Origin: Dryas octopetala
Taxonomy: Eukaryota > Streptophyta > Magnoliopsida > Rosales > Rosaceae
Assembly (NCBI GenBank): GCA_963921425.1
Contig: OY992836.1
Span: forward strand, 5,843,825-5,907,824
Direction of reading: 5' to 3'
DNA length: 64,000 bases
In this document: positions 36,867 through 47,760 of the stretch, one piece after another
Layout: the number at the start of each line of letters is the position of its first letter
How positions within the stretch are numbered: position 1 is the stretch's first letter
Translations under genes and position numbers: made by a program
The notes under the pieces: model-generated
The model's database searches: none
The model's input: the letters and a program-made list of their open reading frames with translations, nothing else
What the model was told of the DNA's origin: nothing

Positions 36867-39600
36867 CTGCTTATACTACTTCCGTTTGGATTACAAGTTT
36901 TGAGCAACCTGTTGCTAGAAGAGTACACATGCCGGGGCCGAATATGAATATAAGTTATAGGATACTAATGTATTTGCATTTGTATCACTTGTAAAAATAT
37001 TTTTTCTTTTCTTCTATTTTATTCTTCTCATGAACATTATAGAGATTCTCAATAAATTAAATCAAATATCACTTAACTCAATCTCACAAGATCATTTAGA
37101 TATTTGATCTTTATGGTTTTGAGTAATAAGAGTTTATTTTTCTTTTGTATTTTAGTGATTAATATATTGCTTTTGTATTTTTGTTAAGAGCGAGTTTATT
37201 TGAATTCAAATTTTTTTGTATCTTATTCTTGACCCAATTTTTTCCCATATATACACTTGCAAAAAACTGCATCCATTTGTGATTTATTCTTGTAATTTCT
37301 TTTGTTTTAAAAATCAGATCTCTTTCCATGGCCAATAAAAAAAAGAATCAGATCTCTTCAAAGCCCATTTTTTGTATTTTAAAACTCTCTTGACCTAAAT
37401 ACTAATAGTAATGTAAAACATTTAGCCTGGGAATAAGTCTATTTGCACTCTAGGATTGTCCACTTGTAAGCCAAGTCCATAAGTCCAGGCAATTTCGAAA
37501 ACTTTTCCAAAAAACAAAATGTATAAAATTGGATCAAACAAGAAAATTAATATGACATAAAGAGTCAAAACAATTCGAAATGAGGATTAGTGCAACAAAT
37601 ATGTAAAATTTAACCAATAATCATTTGGTTTAGTAGATGACAACAAGTCTTTCTTTGTTGAACTAGATCTGAGTTCAAAATCCTTGGACATTTGATGATT
37701 AAGAAAAAAATATATAAAACCTAATATTCCAATAATAATTTTTTAACATGCATATAATAAATAAATTCTAATTGTAAAAATCTTGATGAATACACAAAGT
37801 TCTTATGAATATATTTTGGAGGTGTAGTGTCACTCAAAGAATGTGACATACTATTCATAATAATTATATGTAGATTTAGTATATGTATAATGTATACAAC
37901 TTGATAATTTCATACTACTTTTTTAAATAATGAAAAGGAAAGGACATTAACTTTTAGAAACTATTGAGATTATATGTCAATTATTTTGAGATATTGGTGA
38001 AAATTGAATTAGTTATGTTTTGGCATCACCAAACATTAAAAAAAAAAAAAAAAAAAAAAAAAGTAGATGCTTGCTATGCATATATGCAAGCTGGGATCCC
38101 ATTGTTATGAAAGGGAAAGACACAGAGATAGAGAGGAGAGAGAAAGAGAATGGGGGAAATGATGGTTAGTGTCTTCAGTGAGAGGCTGTTGGTGAGGATG
38201 AGTAGCGTTCTTGATTTGTATTTTTTATTTTTTTGTTTTTTCAATTTTATCAAAAGTGAATTCATAAAATTTTAATATATTAAGAGGAAATAGATTTTCT
38301 AAATTTAGAGAGAAAGCACAATTGATTTTCTTATATGTGAAAAGCAAGCACAATTGATTTTTGCTACGTATATGTAAAATTTCAAATTATTAGCTAAAGA
38401 AAATGCAATGAATTGTGATTCATGTCATGGTTAAAGGAAGGTTGAAAACAAAGCGCAAATATGCTCTGCACAATCGAAGATCCTCCGCACAAAAAATAGA
38501 CCGCAAAATCAGTTGTCTTCTTCCCCTATATTTAGGCCATGTCAGCAAAACCATGTCTAAGCTTGGTATGGTGGCCAAACTATTTGCTTCCGCATGATAC
38601 CTTAGGCACGGCTAAAAGACCCTAAAACTATAAAAAAAATGATCCACCAAAATGTTGTTCGTATGCTGAGAGAACCATCTCAACCTTCTATTTGGCCTTG
38701 TCCCCAACCTTTGAAGAGCTTCAATAGGTGTCCCTAATCTAGTGAAACAAGGCCTGTGTTCTTAAACAGTCCACAACCGAAAGAGCTCCCACATAGAGTA
38801 AATTTGTGTTGTGTGTCCAAAAACCCAATGTGAGCAGAATACCATTAGAAAGAGCCATTAGTTCATTATGGATGGAGAGTAATATAGGTTTGTTAAAACT
38901 GCAGTTTACATTCACAGTAATAAATACAATAATAAATTATAAACAAGTCCTGTTTTTTTAAAAATTTTACCCTAAATCCAGCCAAATAAAAAGTCTAGCA
39001 CAATCTATCAGTGTAAGCACGCGTGGAGATGAAAAAAATACACTACCGAGCGCTTGACATGATACTGAGGGCTCGGTAGCCTGTCGAGTACTCGGTGGAT
39101 GCATATACATTTGCACGTTTTTGGGTTGCAGATGCATCTTTTTAATATGCAAATGCCTTTTTTCAGGTTGCAAATGACATGTTTTAGGTTATAAAAGCAG
39201 GTTTTAGGTTGTAGTTGTAGTTGTAGCTTTCAGATGTAGGATAGGTTGCGCAGATGCATTTGCCGAACAATCGATGGACAGTTTGCGCTTCTACTTAATT
39301 TTGGGGCCGCCTGAGGTTTAAATTAAATTTATTTCTCATTTTGGATTTCTAATTACAGTAGCCCAAATACAAAGCTTTTTATTGAATTTAATTTTATGTT
39401 GTTCTCAACCCTATTCTTTTAAGGTTGTTAAATATTGTACTGTGTGAACACTAGATTGGATCCTCTCCTAACCTTGCTAAGCTTTTTATCATAAGATGAC
39501 ATGTGTGCATTTTAAAATCCTATGGTCTACAATCGTTCAAGGCTTTGTCTTTCATTTAATTTGTAAAACATGAGTTTAACTTCAAAAAAAAAAATATTAA
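36867..39600. other. SEC24 3' UTR and AT-rich intergenic region
   Basis: The 3' UTR follows the stop at 36864-36866. The rest is AT-rich with a poly-A tract at 38037-38060 and a set of loosely repeated gttgcagatgcat / gcaaatgc / aggttgtag motifs at 39110-39250. The open frame at 38415-38597 shows no recognisable family. No gene called. Confidence 0.5.
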
Positions 39601-39616
39601 AAACAGAAACTTGAAA

Positions 39617-39930
39617 GAGCCCGTTTGGTATCCTATTCAATTTTTTTTTTTTTCAAAATGAAGATTTTTTTTTGTGAGTTTTCAAAATCAATTTTTAAAA
39701 CATGAAAACTTGTTTGATATGAAATTTGAAAACAATTTTAAAAATGATGGTAATTAAGGAAGAAATAAGTGTAAAAAAAAAAAAAAAAAAAGAGAAAAAC
39801 TATGTTTTATAATTTTTTTAAAAATGCCTGTTTTTTACTTTTTTTTTTTTTTTTAAACAACATGTTTTTTGTTTTTTGTTTTTTGTTTGTGAAAAAAAAA
39901 AAGGTCTTTGAATAGGATACCAAACAAGCC
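39617..39930. mobile_element. MITE with gcccgtttggtatcctattcaa terminal inverted repeats
   Basis: The left end cccgtttggtatcctattca (about 39620-39639) is matched by the right end tgaataggataccaaacaag (39909-39928). The interior is a self-complementary mass of T-rich and A-rich tracts with ttttcaaaat / attttaaaa motifs. About 310 bp, no coding capacity. The ends resemble hAT-type MITEs; a clear 8-bp target duplication is not visible. Confidence 0.75.
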
Positions 39931-39985
39931 TGAGTTTTCTCCTGGGAACCAACCCGTTGGCAGCCATGGTTTGTCTGTATATGTA

Positions 39986-39987
<2 letters not shown>

Positions 39988-40034
<47 letters not shown>
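39988..40034 (+). repeat. CT microsatellite
   Basis: About 23 TC units in intergenic DNA, followed by further short tct runs. Confidence 0.95.
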
Positions 40035-40038
<4 letters not shown>

Positions 40039-41860
40039 ACTGTTATATAAGGAGGCCATAGACGTCTTACTTAATAACTCTCTGATCTGATCTCTCTCCA
40101 TATATCTCACACTATAGTTTCCAGCCATTTGAATGATCGAATTGAAAGCATATGGCGATATGGTCACCATGGCAGATAAAAGTGTCTCTCTCTCTGAAAG
40201 AGCAACCAAGTCCAAACAAGGAAATGGCCAAAGAATTGAAAGATCAACCAAACAACCAAGACAACAGGAAAAAAAAAAATTGTACACAGCTCAAATTATA
40301 AATTGCAAAGGAGAGAGTCATCTATATTGTCCATAGTTTTTTGTCTCTTAATTATAAACTTGCAGAGAAAAAAAAAAACAACTATTGTAGACAAAGAAAG
40401 GATTTTGGAGGAGATAAAATCATTTTCAAAAAAGAAAAAAAAAATTCAGAAGTTTTTTCTCTCACATTTCTTATTCTTTTAATTATTATTTTTTTAAGTT
40501 ATAGCCCCAAATCAATGTGAACCATGAGATCTTATAATTAACATATAACACTTCATAATTAAAAGATTAGTTAGGTTAGAAGAGGATCCAAATTCGACAA
40601 ACATGATAATCTTTGTAAGTTATGGTTGGAGAAAGAGAAATGTATAAACAAGCTGGTTGCTCTGTAAATATTTGAGCTTATACTTTTGTGATTTGACTCT
40701 CACTCTCTCTCCACCATCTAATGAGAAGTGAAGGAGATAAAAATTTAATAACTATATTTTTTTTTAGTAATGATTTTCACACTTCTATTTTGTACACTTG
40801 CACTCCTCTCTTTTATTTTTCTTTCTTATTTAATTGTCAAAGCATAAACACAATGAAATGAGTGTAAGGCCATGTTTGTTTGGCTTTAATCTAGATCACA
40901 AATGAGTATTGATTTCCCATTACATCAAGATAAGATGTTTGGCTAGCTGGAAAGAAAATGAAACAACCGAATTGATCGTATTTGACTATAATGAATTTTT
41001 GGTGAAGAGGGAGAATAGAAATATCAGGAGGAGGGTGGTATTTCTATTCCATGGAATTATAAGGAATACAAAATTACATCAAATACTCCTTTTTTTTTTA
41101 TCGCACAAAATACCCTTTCTCACAAAAAATTACAATTCCTCTTGGCATATGTATAAAATTGCAGTGCGAAAATTGTCACCTTTTAAAAAAAAATAAAATA
41201 AATAGACATAATATTTTTTTCCGCTAAAAAAAGTAATTACACAAAGCATTCCAAATCCTTGAATATCTCTTAGCACAAAAGTCCTAATTCATAAGGATAC
41301 TCATCTTCCTAAATTAAAAAGTGAGAGACATCATGACCACAATAAGAAATTAAGCCAATTAACAACGGAGTTAACAACGCAGTTTAGAGTTCTAAGGAGA
41401 CCATCTTGAAAAGCTAGAGATTCGGTAACAATTGAATTACCTTTTCTAAATTTATGGGTAGATTAAATAAGTAAAAGTTTGTGTTAAAATAAAATCAAGA
41501 TTTTTCCCATTGGTTAAGAAAAATCTAATTTTTCTACTCTATAATTGGCATCAATCGTCACTTTGCTGTGGTAAGATTTATAATCTAACTATCCAATATC
41601 GGAGCTCAGAAATAGAATTGCTATGTAACTCGAAATATGATGTTTGGATAGAATTAAAAAAAGTTATGGACTCGTTCGGTAATATTGCTCTAAACTAGTG
41701 ATAATAAAAGGAAATAAAAAAATACAGAATAGGAAACAAGTAAAGATAAAAATTATCATAAGAAGCTATAATAATTTTGTTAAATAAAAAACTGAAAACC
41801 AAAAAAGGAACGTTCTTTTAACGGCATTAGTAACTTTGCAAAAGAGTCTCTCTTCTTACG
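40035..41860. other. Intergenic region between SEC24 and the ING gene
   Basis: AT-rich. ggccatgtttgtttggcttt at 40868 resembles a transposon end, but no partner was found. No gene or RNA recognised. Confidence 0.4.
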
Positions 41861-41867
41861 CGCCACA

Positions 41868-42090
41868 TAGTCATCGTCCTCCTTGGTTTACAATTATTAG
41901 GGCTTACACAGAGAGAGAGAGAGAGGAACCGCAAAGGGACCTTTAGGGTTAGGGCTTTGGAGCCATAGCCGCACCTTTGCAAAATTAATTGCAGTGTGTC
42001 TCTATCGTCCTCCGTAGTTTATATTATTAGGGTTCAGAGAGAGAGAGAGAGAGGAACCACAATCGGACTATTAGGGTTAGGCGCCTTTGG
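41868..42090 (+). promoter_or_regulatory. Duplicated 5' leader with GA runs and telo-box-like AGGGTTAG motifs
   Basis: Two similar units (about 41870-41965 and 42000-42090) each contain atcgtcctcc, attattaggg, a GA run, ggaacc-caa-ggac and tagggttagg. The motif agggttag is the core of the plant telo box, often found in promoters and leaders of growth and translation genes. It lies directly upstream of the ING start codon and is probably the 5' UTR. Confidence 0.6.
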
Positions 42091-42112
42091 CCCGTTGCCT
42101 CAGTTCATAATT

Positions 42113-45100
42113 ATGTCATTTCTTGAAGAATTTTACGCCAGTAAGCTCTCTCTCTCATTTTTCTTAAGTCATAATTACTGTCTGTATCGAAGTTATGGCT
42201 TTGAGTAAATTGATTAAAATTATTGAGCTATAAGTTTGTGTGATGTAAAAGGTGTCATGTTTTTTAGATTTCAAAGTTTTAATCTTTTGTGATTTCGCGT
42301 CCAGTATTTTTGTTTAAATAAGAAACAAAATTTCATTGAAATCAAGGGAAATGTGCACACAAAAAAAAAAAAAAAAAATGAAAGAAGAAAGCAAAATCAG
42401 GACTAGTAAGTTAACGGACACAGCAAACATATTAACACTCTTCCACTTCCTAAAAATAGAACTCTGAGAAATGTTTTCAGAAACATGTGAAACCAAAGTC
42501 CATAATGAAGCAAAAAAACAACAGTCTCCTCCACGGAACTTCAAATTCCTCCTTTTTGTTTTTTGTCAAAAATTATACTATTTTTTCCTTCCAAAGCAAC
42601 CCAAAGTAATGCTTTCACTGCACATATCCATAGAATTCAACCCCTTTGTCTTCCCATAACCTCTAAACTCGATGCTAAAAGTACAAGGAGCGGATTACGT
42701 GAAAACCCACTCTATCATTGCTAGGCATAACGATCCCAAGTTCTTATGATACAATTTCAAGCAAAATGAAATAACTCGTGTGGAAAGGAGAGAAACTCTT
42801 CATAGTAACTGTCTTTTATCTTTATCTGGTTCCACTTTGTTCAAATTGTAACTGTGTATCAAACATGTGCCTTTTCACAGATATGGAGTCTCTGCCTAGT
42901 ACACTGCAAAGGAATTATGCTTTGTTGCGTAATCTGGATAAGAGTTTACAAGGTATGCTTGTGCTGTCTTTCTCTGTTAAGTTCTATTATCGTCTATGTA
43001 ACTGTTAGAATTTCTGTACATTTTACATTGTTTACAGTTCCTTCAGTTCCCCTGGGTTACCAAAAAAAAAAAAAAGGAAATTTAAGAAAGTGATTGATTT
43101 AAATTGAGTAGTGTATATTGCCAGTGGGTCATCCAACTAAGCTATGGATGGGAAGAGAAAAAAATGCAATCATCACGGATGAAGTATACTCAGTTGGTCG
43201 GGGATGCTTATTAGTCGCGATTATGTTCTTACATAGTTGTGAAGACATTACATATTATATATGCGATTAAACAAAAAGTCTTAGTATACCACAAAAAGTC
43301 TTATTGGAATTTGTTATAGTTATGCTTTGTGGTTGAGGTGTTCTTTGGTATTACCATTTTTCTTTTTAGTGTGAGCCCCCTGTTTTAACAATGTAGGAAT
43401 GCTATTTCTACCTTATATTTTTTTTTTCTTGTGGTTGGGGAGGGAGAGTGGGAGATGTCTTTTTAGTAATATCGTCACCTGACACTTCATTTCCATCCTT
43501 TTCTTGTATTAGTAAACTCTTTCCATTAACAAGGAATATGAATGCTGTAAGAGTTGTGCATATGTGAAACTCAAAATTGTCTCATCTGTTTTGTTGGGTT
43601 CCTTAAGTAAACTGTTGTTTCTTATGTATATGAACAGATATCCAAAGACAAAATGAACAACGCTGTGAACAAGAAATAGAGGACATAAAGCGTGAAATTA
43701 AGTCTGGAAATATTACACCTGATGCTAAACTTATTAGATTCTCGGATGAGGCACTTGAGGAGCAAAAGCACAGCATTAGGATTGCAGATGAAAAGGTTAT
43801 GTTGGCTGCTCGGGCATATGATTTGGTACATTGAACCTCCATCTTGCCCTATACCATATGATTACTTCACTTGTTGGTTGTTTTCCTTTTTTTTAGACCT
43901 TTTGTGATCTCTGGATTTTATTACTTGTATTCTGTTGTCCCAGAGCTGTTTTTGATTTAGTATGTGTTTGTGTATCTAGTGTCTTATATATTGTTTAGAT
44001 ATCTTTTCTCCCAGGTTAGACCCTACTAAAAACTTTATCCATGTGTAGATGGAGCACTGCATGCAAGATTATGCATTTGACTCCCTGCAAAATTTTTAGT
44101 CGTTTTTTATGAAAAATAATGTGTATCTATTTTTTAATGAGGGCATAACACTTCTACAAAGTTCAAACAAAATGTGTGCTTTTTTTCTTTCCCAGTGGCC
44201 TGAGTACAACTTAATAGTTAACATACTCTTGCAAGTCATGAAATAAATATATTGGCATTGATTTTAACTTTCAAACCTTTCTCAGAAATATGTTGAGATG
44301 CAATATTAGACTAGCATTACTTTTCAACAAATTCTATTTCTAGTGGAGTTATGGGGACACCCTGGTGGTAATAAATCCACTGGTCTCTACAAGGCCTTCC
44401 AGGGTTTGTGCCCTGGCTTCTGGCCCCTAATTGTCTAGCAAAAAAGAAAAAAAGTTCCATTTCTTGAGAGGTTGGTGTTCTCATTCTGAGTTCAAATCCC
44501 TACACTGCAACCTCCCAAGTTTTGTTTAATGGGGTTAGAATATAAAACACTGTTTGGTTATATCCCAACAACTTAAACTCCTAGAAATAATAAATCCAAC
44601 AAGATTTATCATTATTATTGTGCTTTTTGCTGATAATGTCTATCTGTAATTAATGTTCAGGTGGATACACACATACAACAACTTGATCAATATTTGAAAA
44701 AATTTGATGAAGAGCTTCGGCGTGGTACTCTACTTTTATTACTTTTCCATCTTGTTGAGTCTTTGGCTTTTACACAGTCAAGACTACATTGAAAGGTTTC
44801 ATAATTTTGTGAGGACTTAATTATTTCCGCCTCAGATAGTGTTGCTGCAAGTGGGTTGCCTGCTTCAAGTATCGATAGTGGTGCAAAATCTGGAAGGAGT
44901 GAAGGTGGCAGAGGAGGGCGTAAGAAGTATCTACCTATTCTTGATTCCTTGTTTATATTCTTTTCATTTTTCTGATTTTTTTTTTTGGTGCTTCTACCAG
45001 ATTTTCCTCTTCTAACATTTATTGAATAAATTTCTGTTATAATAGACATGCTAAGTTACTTTACCTATTTACATTTCTCCCCTCCCGTCCCCCAGCCCAA

Positions 45101-46278
45101 AAAAGAAAAAGAAAGAAGATGAACACCAAGTTTGAAAGGATAGATGGAGATTATTAAAAAAGATAAGAGAGAAATTATTGAAACGGATAGAGATAATTTA
45201 TTCTGAGCATAAAATAGATAATGAGGACAGAAGACAAAGGGAGTATGCGAGGAGCTTGTGACAAAGCAAGAAAGAAAGTTGAGAGTTTATAGTCTTGACA
45301 AAGATTTTTATTGGGACTCCTTAAATTTTGTAATTCCATTACTGACTTAGCTCATGATTTTTTTTTTTCTTTTCTTATTCCTTTACTAATCTGCCTCTAG
45401 TGAGGGGTAAATAGCTACAGGACTAACCCAAGATTTTCACAATTCATTGGTGGCTTACCCATAAATTTATATGTTGGAATTGATTAATTGTAATTATTAA
45501 CACACTATTCCACACTTTTAGCCTATTTACAGGGCCAAAAAAAGTTGATTTACAGATGAGTTATAATTGTTTAGTGTCATTGTTATTATTATTATTTTGG
45601 GGTTACTTTCCCAGAGAGAGCATTCATTGTTTTGAGAATGTTAAAGGTAACATAATGTTGAGCCTTCTAGGTGGGAGATGTGAATGATATTATCATTTGA
45701 GCAGTGCTAGGGATCCCAAATTTGGATCCCAAACGATGTCTCAGTATTTCATTGATTCATACATGGCCCATCCTAAAGATTATTTAGTTTACAACAAGTA
45801 AAACACTGACGTGTATTGGGGATCCAAATTTGGGATATAAATTTGGGATCCCTAGCATTATTGTTATCATTTTGTTTCCTATGGACCTAGTGATACTTCC
45901 TTTTTCTGCAGAACAAGACAGGCAACAGCAGCGGCAGCAGCAGCAACAGAAGCAGCAACTGCAGCTGCCAATCCTACTGGTATGGATTTAGATATACCAG
46001 TGGATCCAAATGAACCCACGTACTGTTTATGTAACCAAGTTAGCTATGGGGAGATGGTTGCATGTGATAACACCAGTGTATGTAATTTCCCCCCTTTTTA
46101 TATTTCTCTTCTTTCAGACACCCCTTTTATACACTATTTATCTGATAGAAGTCTTTGCGTCCAACAGTGCAAGATAGAGTGGTTCCATTTTGGTTGTGTT
46201 GGTCTGAAAGAACAACCAAAAGGAAAATGGTATTGTCCAGATTGTTCTGCATTGAAAAATCGTCGGAAAGGCAGATGA
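42113..46278 (+). CDS. ING1: PHD finger protein ING1-like (inhibitor of growth)
   Basis: Nuclear chromatin reader; the ING PHD finger binds H3K4me3 and the N-terminal domain docks in histone acetyltransferase complexes. Exons: 42113-42140, 42881-42952, 43638-43825, 44661-44724, 44836-44926, 45912-46077, 46168-46278. Total 720 nt (239 aa), phases consistent. N-terminus [23 protein letters not shown] domain to about residue 117 ([16 protein letters not shown]), basic [10 protein letters not shown], an Ala-rich stretch, then a PHD finger at about 180-231 with all C4HC3 ligands ([30 protein letters not shown]) and a basic tail NRRKGR. The last intron (46078-46167) is 90 nt and has no in-frame stop. 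Start chosen by match to the family N-terminus. Intact. Confidence 0.94.
42305..42690 (-). mobile_element. Possible L1 3'-end fragment, antisense, in ING intron 1
   Basis: On the minus strand the frame 42544-42314 begins [20 protein letters not shown], which recalls the FxASLW region at the end of plant L1 ORF2. It ends next to tttcaatgaaattttgtttcttattt (reverse complement of 42310-42335), an L1-like tail. Short and degenerate. Confidence 0.4.
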
Positions 46279-47225
46279 TGCTGAGAACTTGTTCCTTTGT
46301 AGTCGTGATCTGAAATCAATGTCCCAGTAGCACCATGTTTATTTTTTGTAACATTTTCTTTGTTTAACTTGAAAATTACTGAATTATAATGCTTTTCAGC
46401 AAATTAGTTTTGTGTACCTTTTTATATTATAGAATTCAAGTCAGAGGTGGTTCCTGACGAAAGTGCTATTGTAGGTTAACTACTTGGATTTGTATTGTAT
46501 TTTCAAGAGTTGAATGAAGCAATTAATCTCTTATTTTTCATTTTCACTGCTGCATGTAATTTGGCTGTGTTGGATGCAGGAACTTCCTAGGTTTTCTCAG
46601 TGCATTTGCCATTGTGATAAACTGAATCCACTTCTTTAATGAGATTCCATTCTGCTTTGATCAGCCCTTAATATTTTTTGTCTATCTACCCCTTCAAGAC
46701 TTGTGTTTTGCTTTAACTTGCAAAACTTTAACATCGATTTTACATCACAAAATCTGAACGGGTGAGAATCCATTGAATTCAGTTCAGAAAAATAACAATT
46801 TTTCTCAAGCTCTCAAATGGGATACCACAATGCAGGATCTTATCATAGAAGCCCCCCTTTTCAATTACTTCGAATGACTCATTCATGCACACCTGACACT
46901 GACCTCACAAGGATGTTTAATGTAAGAACAAGATGAATATGGCCAAAAATGTAACATCAAACTTGCCAACCTTCAATACCCAAATTACTCAGGGAAGGGA
47001 AAAGTTTTTATTTGAAAAGAATGGTTGAGTACATTTGAATTCTTCCCCGCAACAACAATCATCCTGAATTATAGGAGCTACCTAAATGCTGATCTCTCAC
47101 TATGACTACACATGATGCTTTGCGACCAAAACTAATCAAGATAATAGGGTACACACCCCAATGTTTGTTTTACATGCGGATTTGGTAGGAGGCCAAGGGT
47201 TGTCGAATGAGTTTAGGATGGAAGG
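46279..47225. other. ING 3' UTR and intergenic sequence
   Basis: The 3' UTR follows the stop at 46276-46278. Sequence from about 46930 to 47225 may be the 3' UTR of the chaperonin fragment (minus strand). No other gene. Confidence 0.4.
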
Positions 47226-47230
47226 ACCCT

Positions 47231-47292
47231 CAATAATCCATGCCACCCATGCTGCCACCCATTGCCTTATCGCTGGGAAGTTCCTTCATTGA
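47231..47292 (-). pseudogene. Chaperonin-60 (CPN60/HSP60) C-terminal fragment
   Basis: The minus strand reads MKELPSDKAMGGSMGGMDY followed by TGA (47231-47233). The Gly-Met tail ending in GGMDY is the signature of mitochondrial-type group I chaperonins. Upstream, the sequence (47290-47345) turns GC-rich and unrelated, so only the final ~19 codons and perhaps a 3' UTR remain. A displaced gene scrap, not functional. Confidence 0.55.
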
Positions 47293-47760
47293 CGTTGGGG
47301 GTTGCCCGACCCCCTGCCTCCCAGCGTCGGTCCACCCCTGACTAAGGGTGCTTTAAGTATTTTTTAAAATTTTACCTAAGAGGCATGTTTGCTTTATATA
47401 TATCGAAGATAGAAGATAAACAATAATATTACAGCTGCAAAACCAGTTATTTTTATATTTTGATTAGTAATATATCTAAAGTTGGCAGCCTTTCAGCTAG
47501 AATTCCTTGACGAAACTCATCCAACTCTGAGAAGCCAAACCTCCTCCATTTGCGCCATATAGTCAACTCTTTATTTAGCCACCATAATCTGTCAAAAGGC
47601 AAGCACTTTAAGCTAGTCTATCTTCTTAAGTTGCACACAAGAATATTGCAGCCACATAACAATAATTATTTGTATATACCAATTAATAATTCAAAATTGG
47701 TGTAGAATCATATTGATTATATATATAGAATTGAGGTCGAGAGTGTAGGGAGGTAGAGAG

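Noticed and set aside
38415..38597. 60-aa basic frame as a small gene
   Set aside because: Isolated, no splice or promoter context, no family resemblance.
45982..46278. A separate short PHD gene starting at MDLDIPV
   Set aside because: It is the last two ING exons read through the 90-nt intron.
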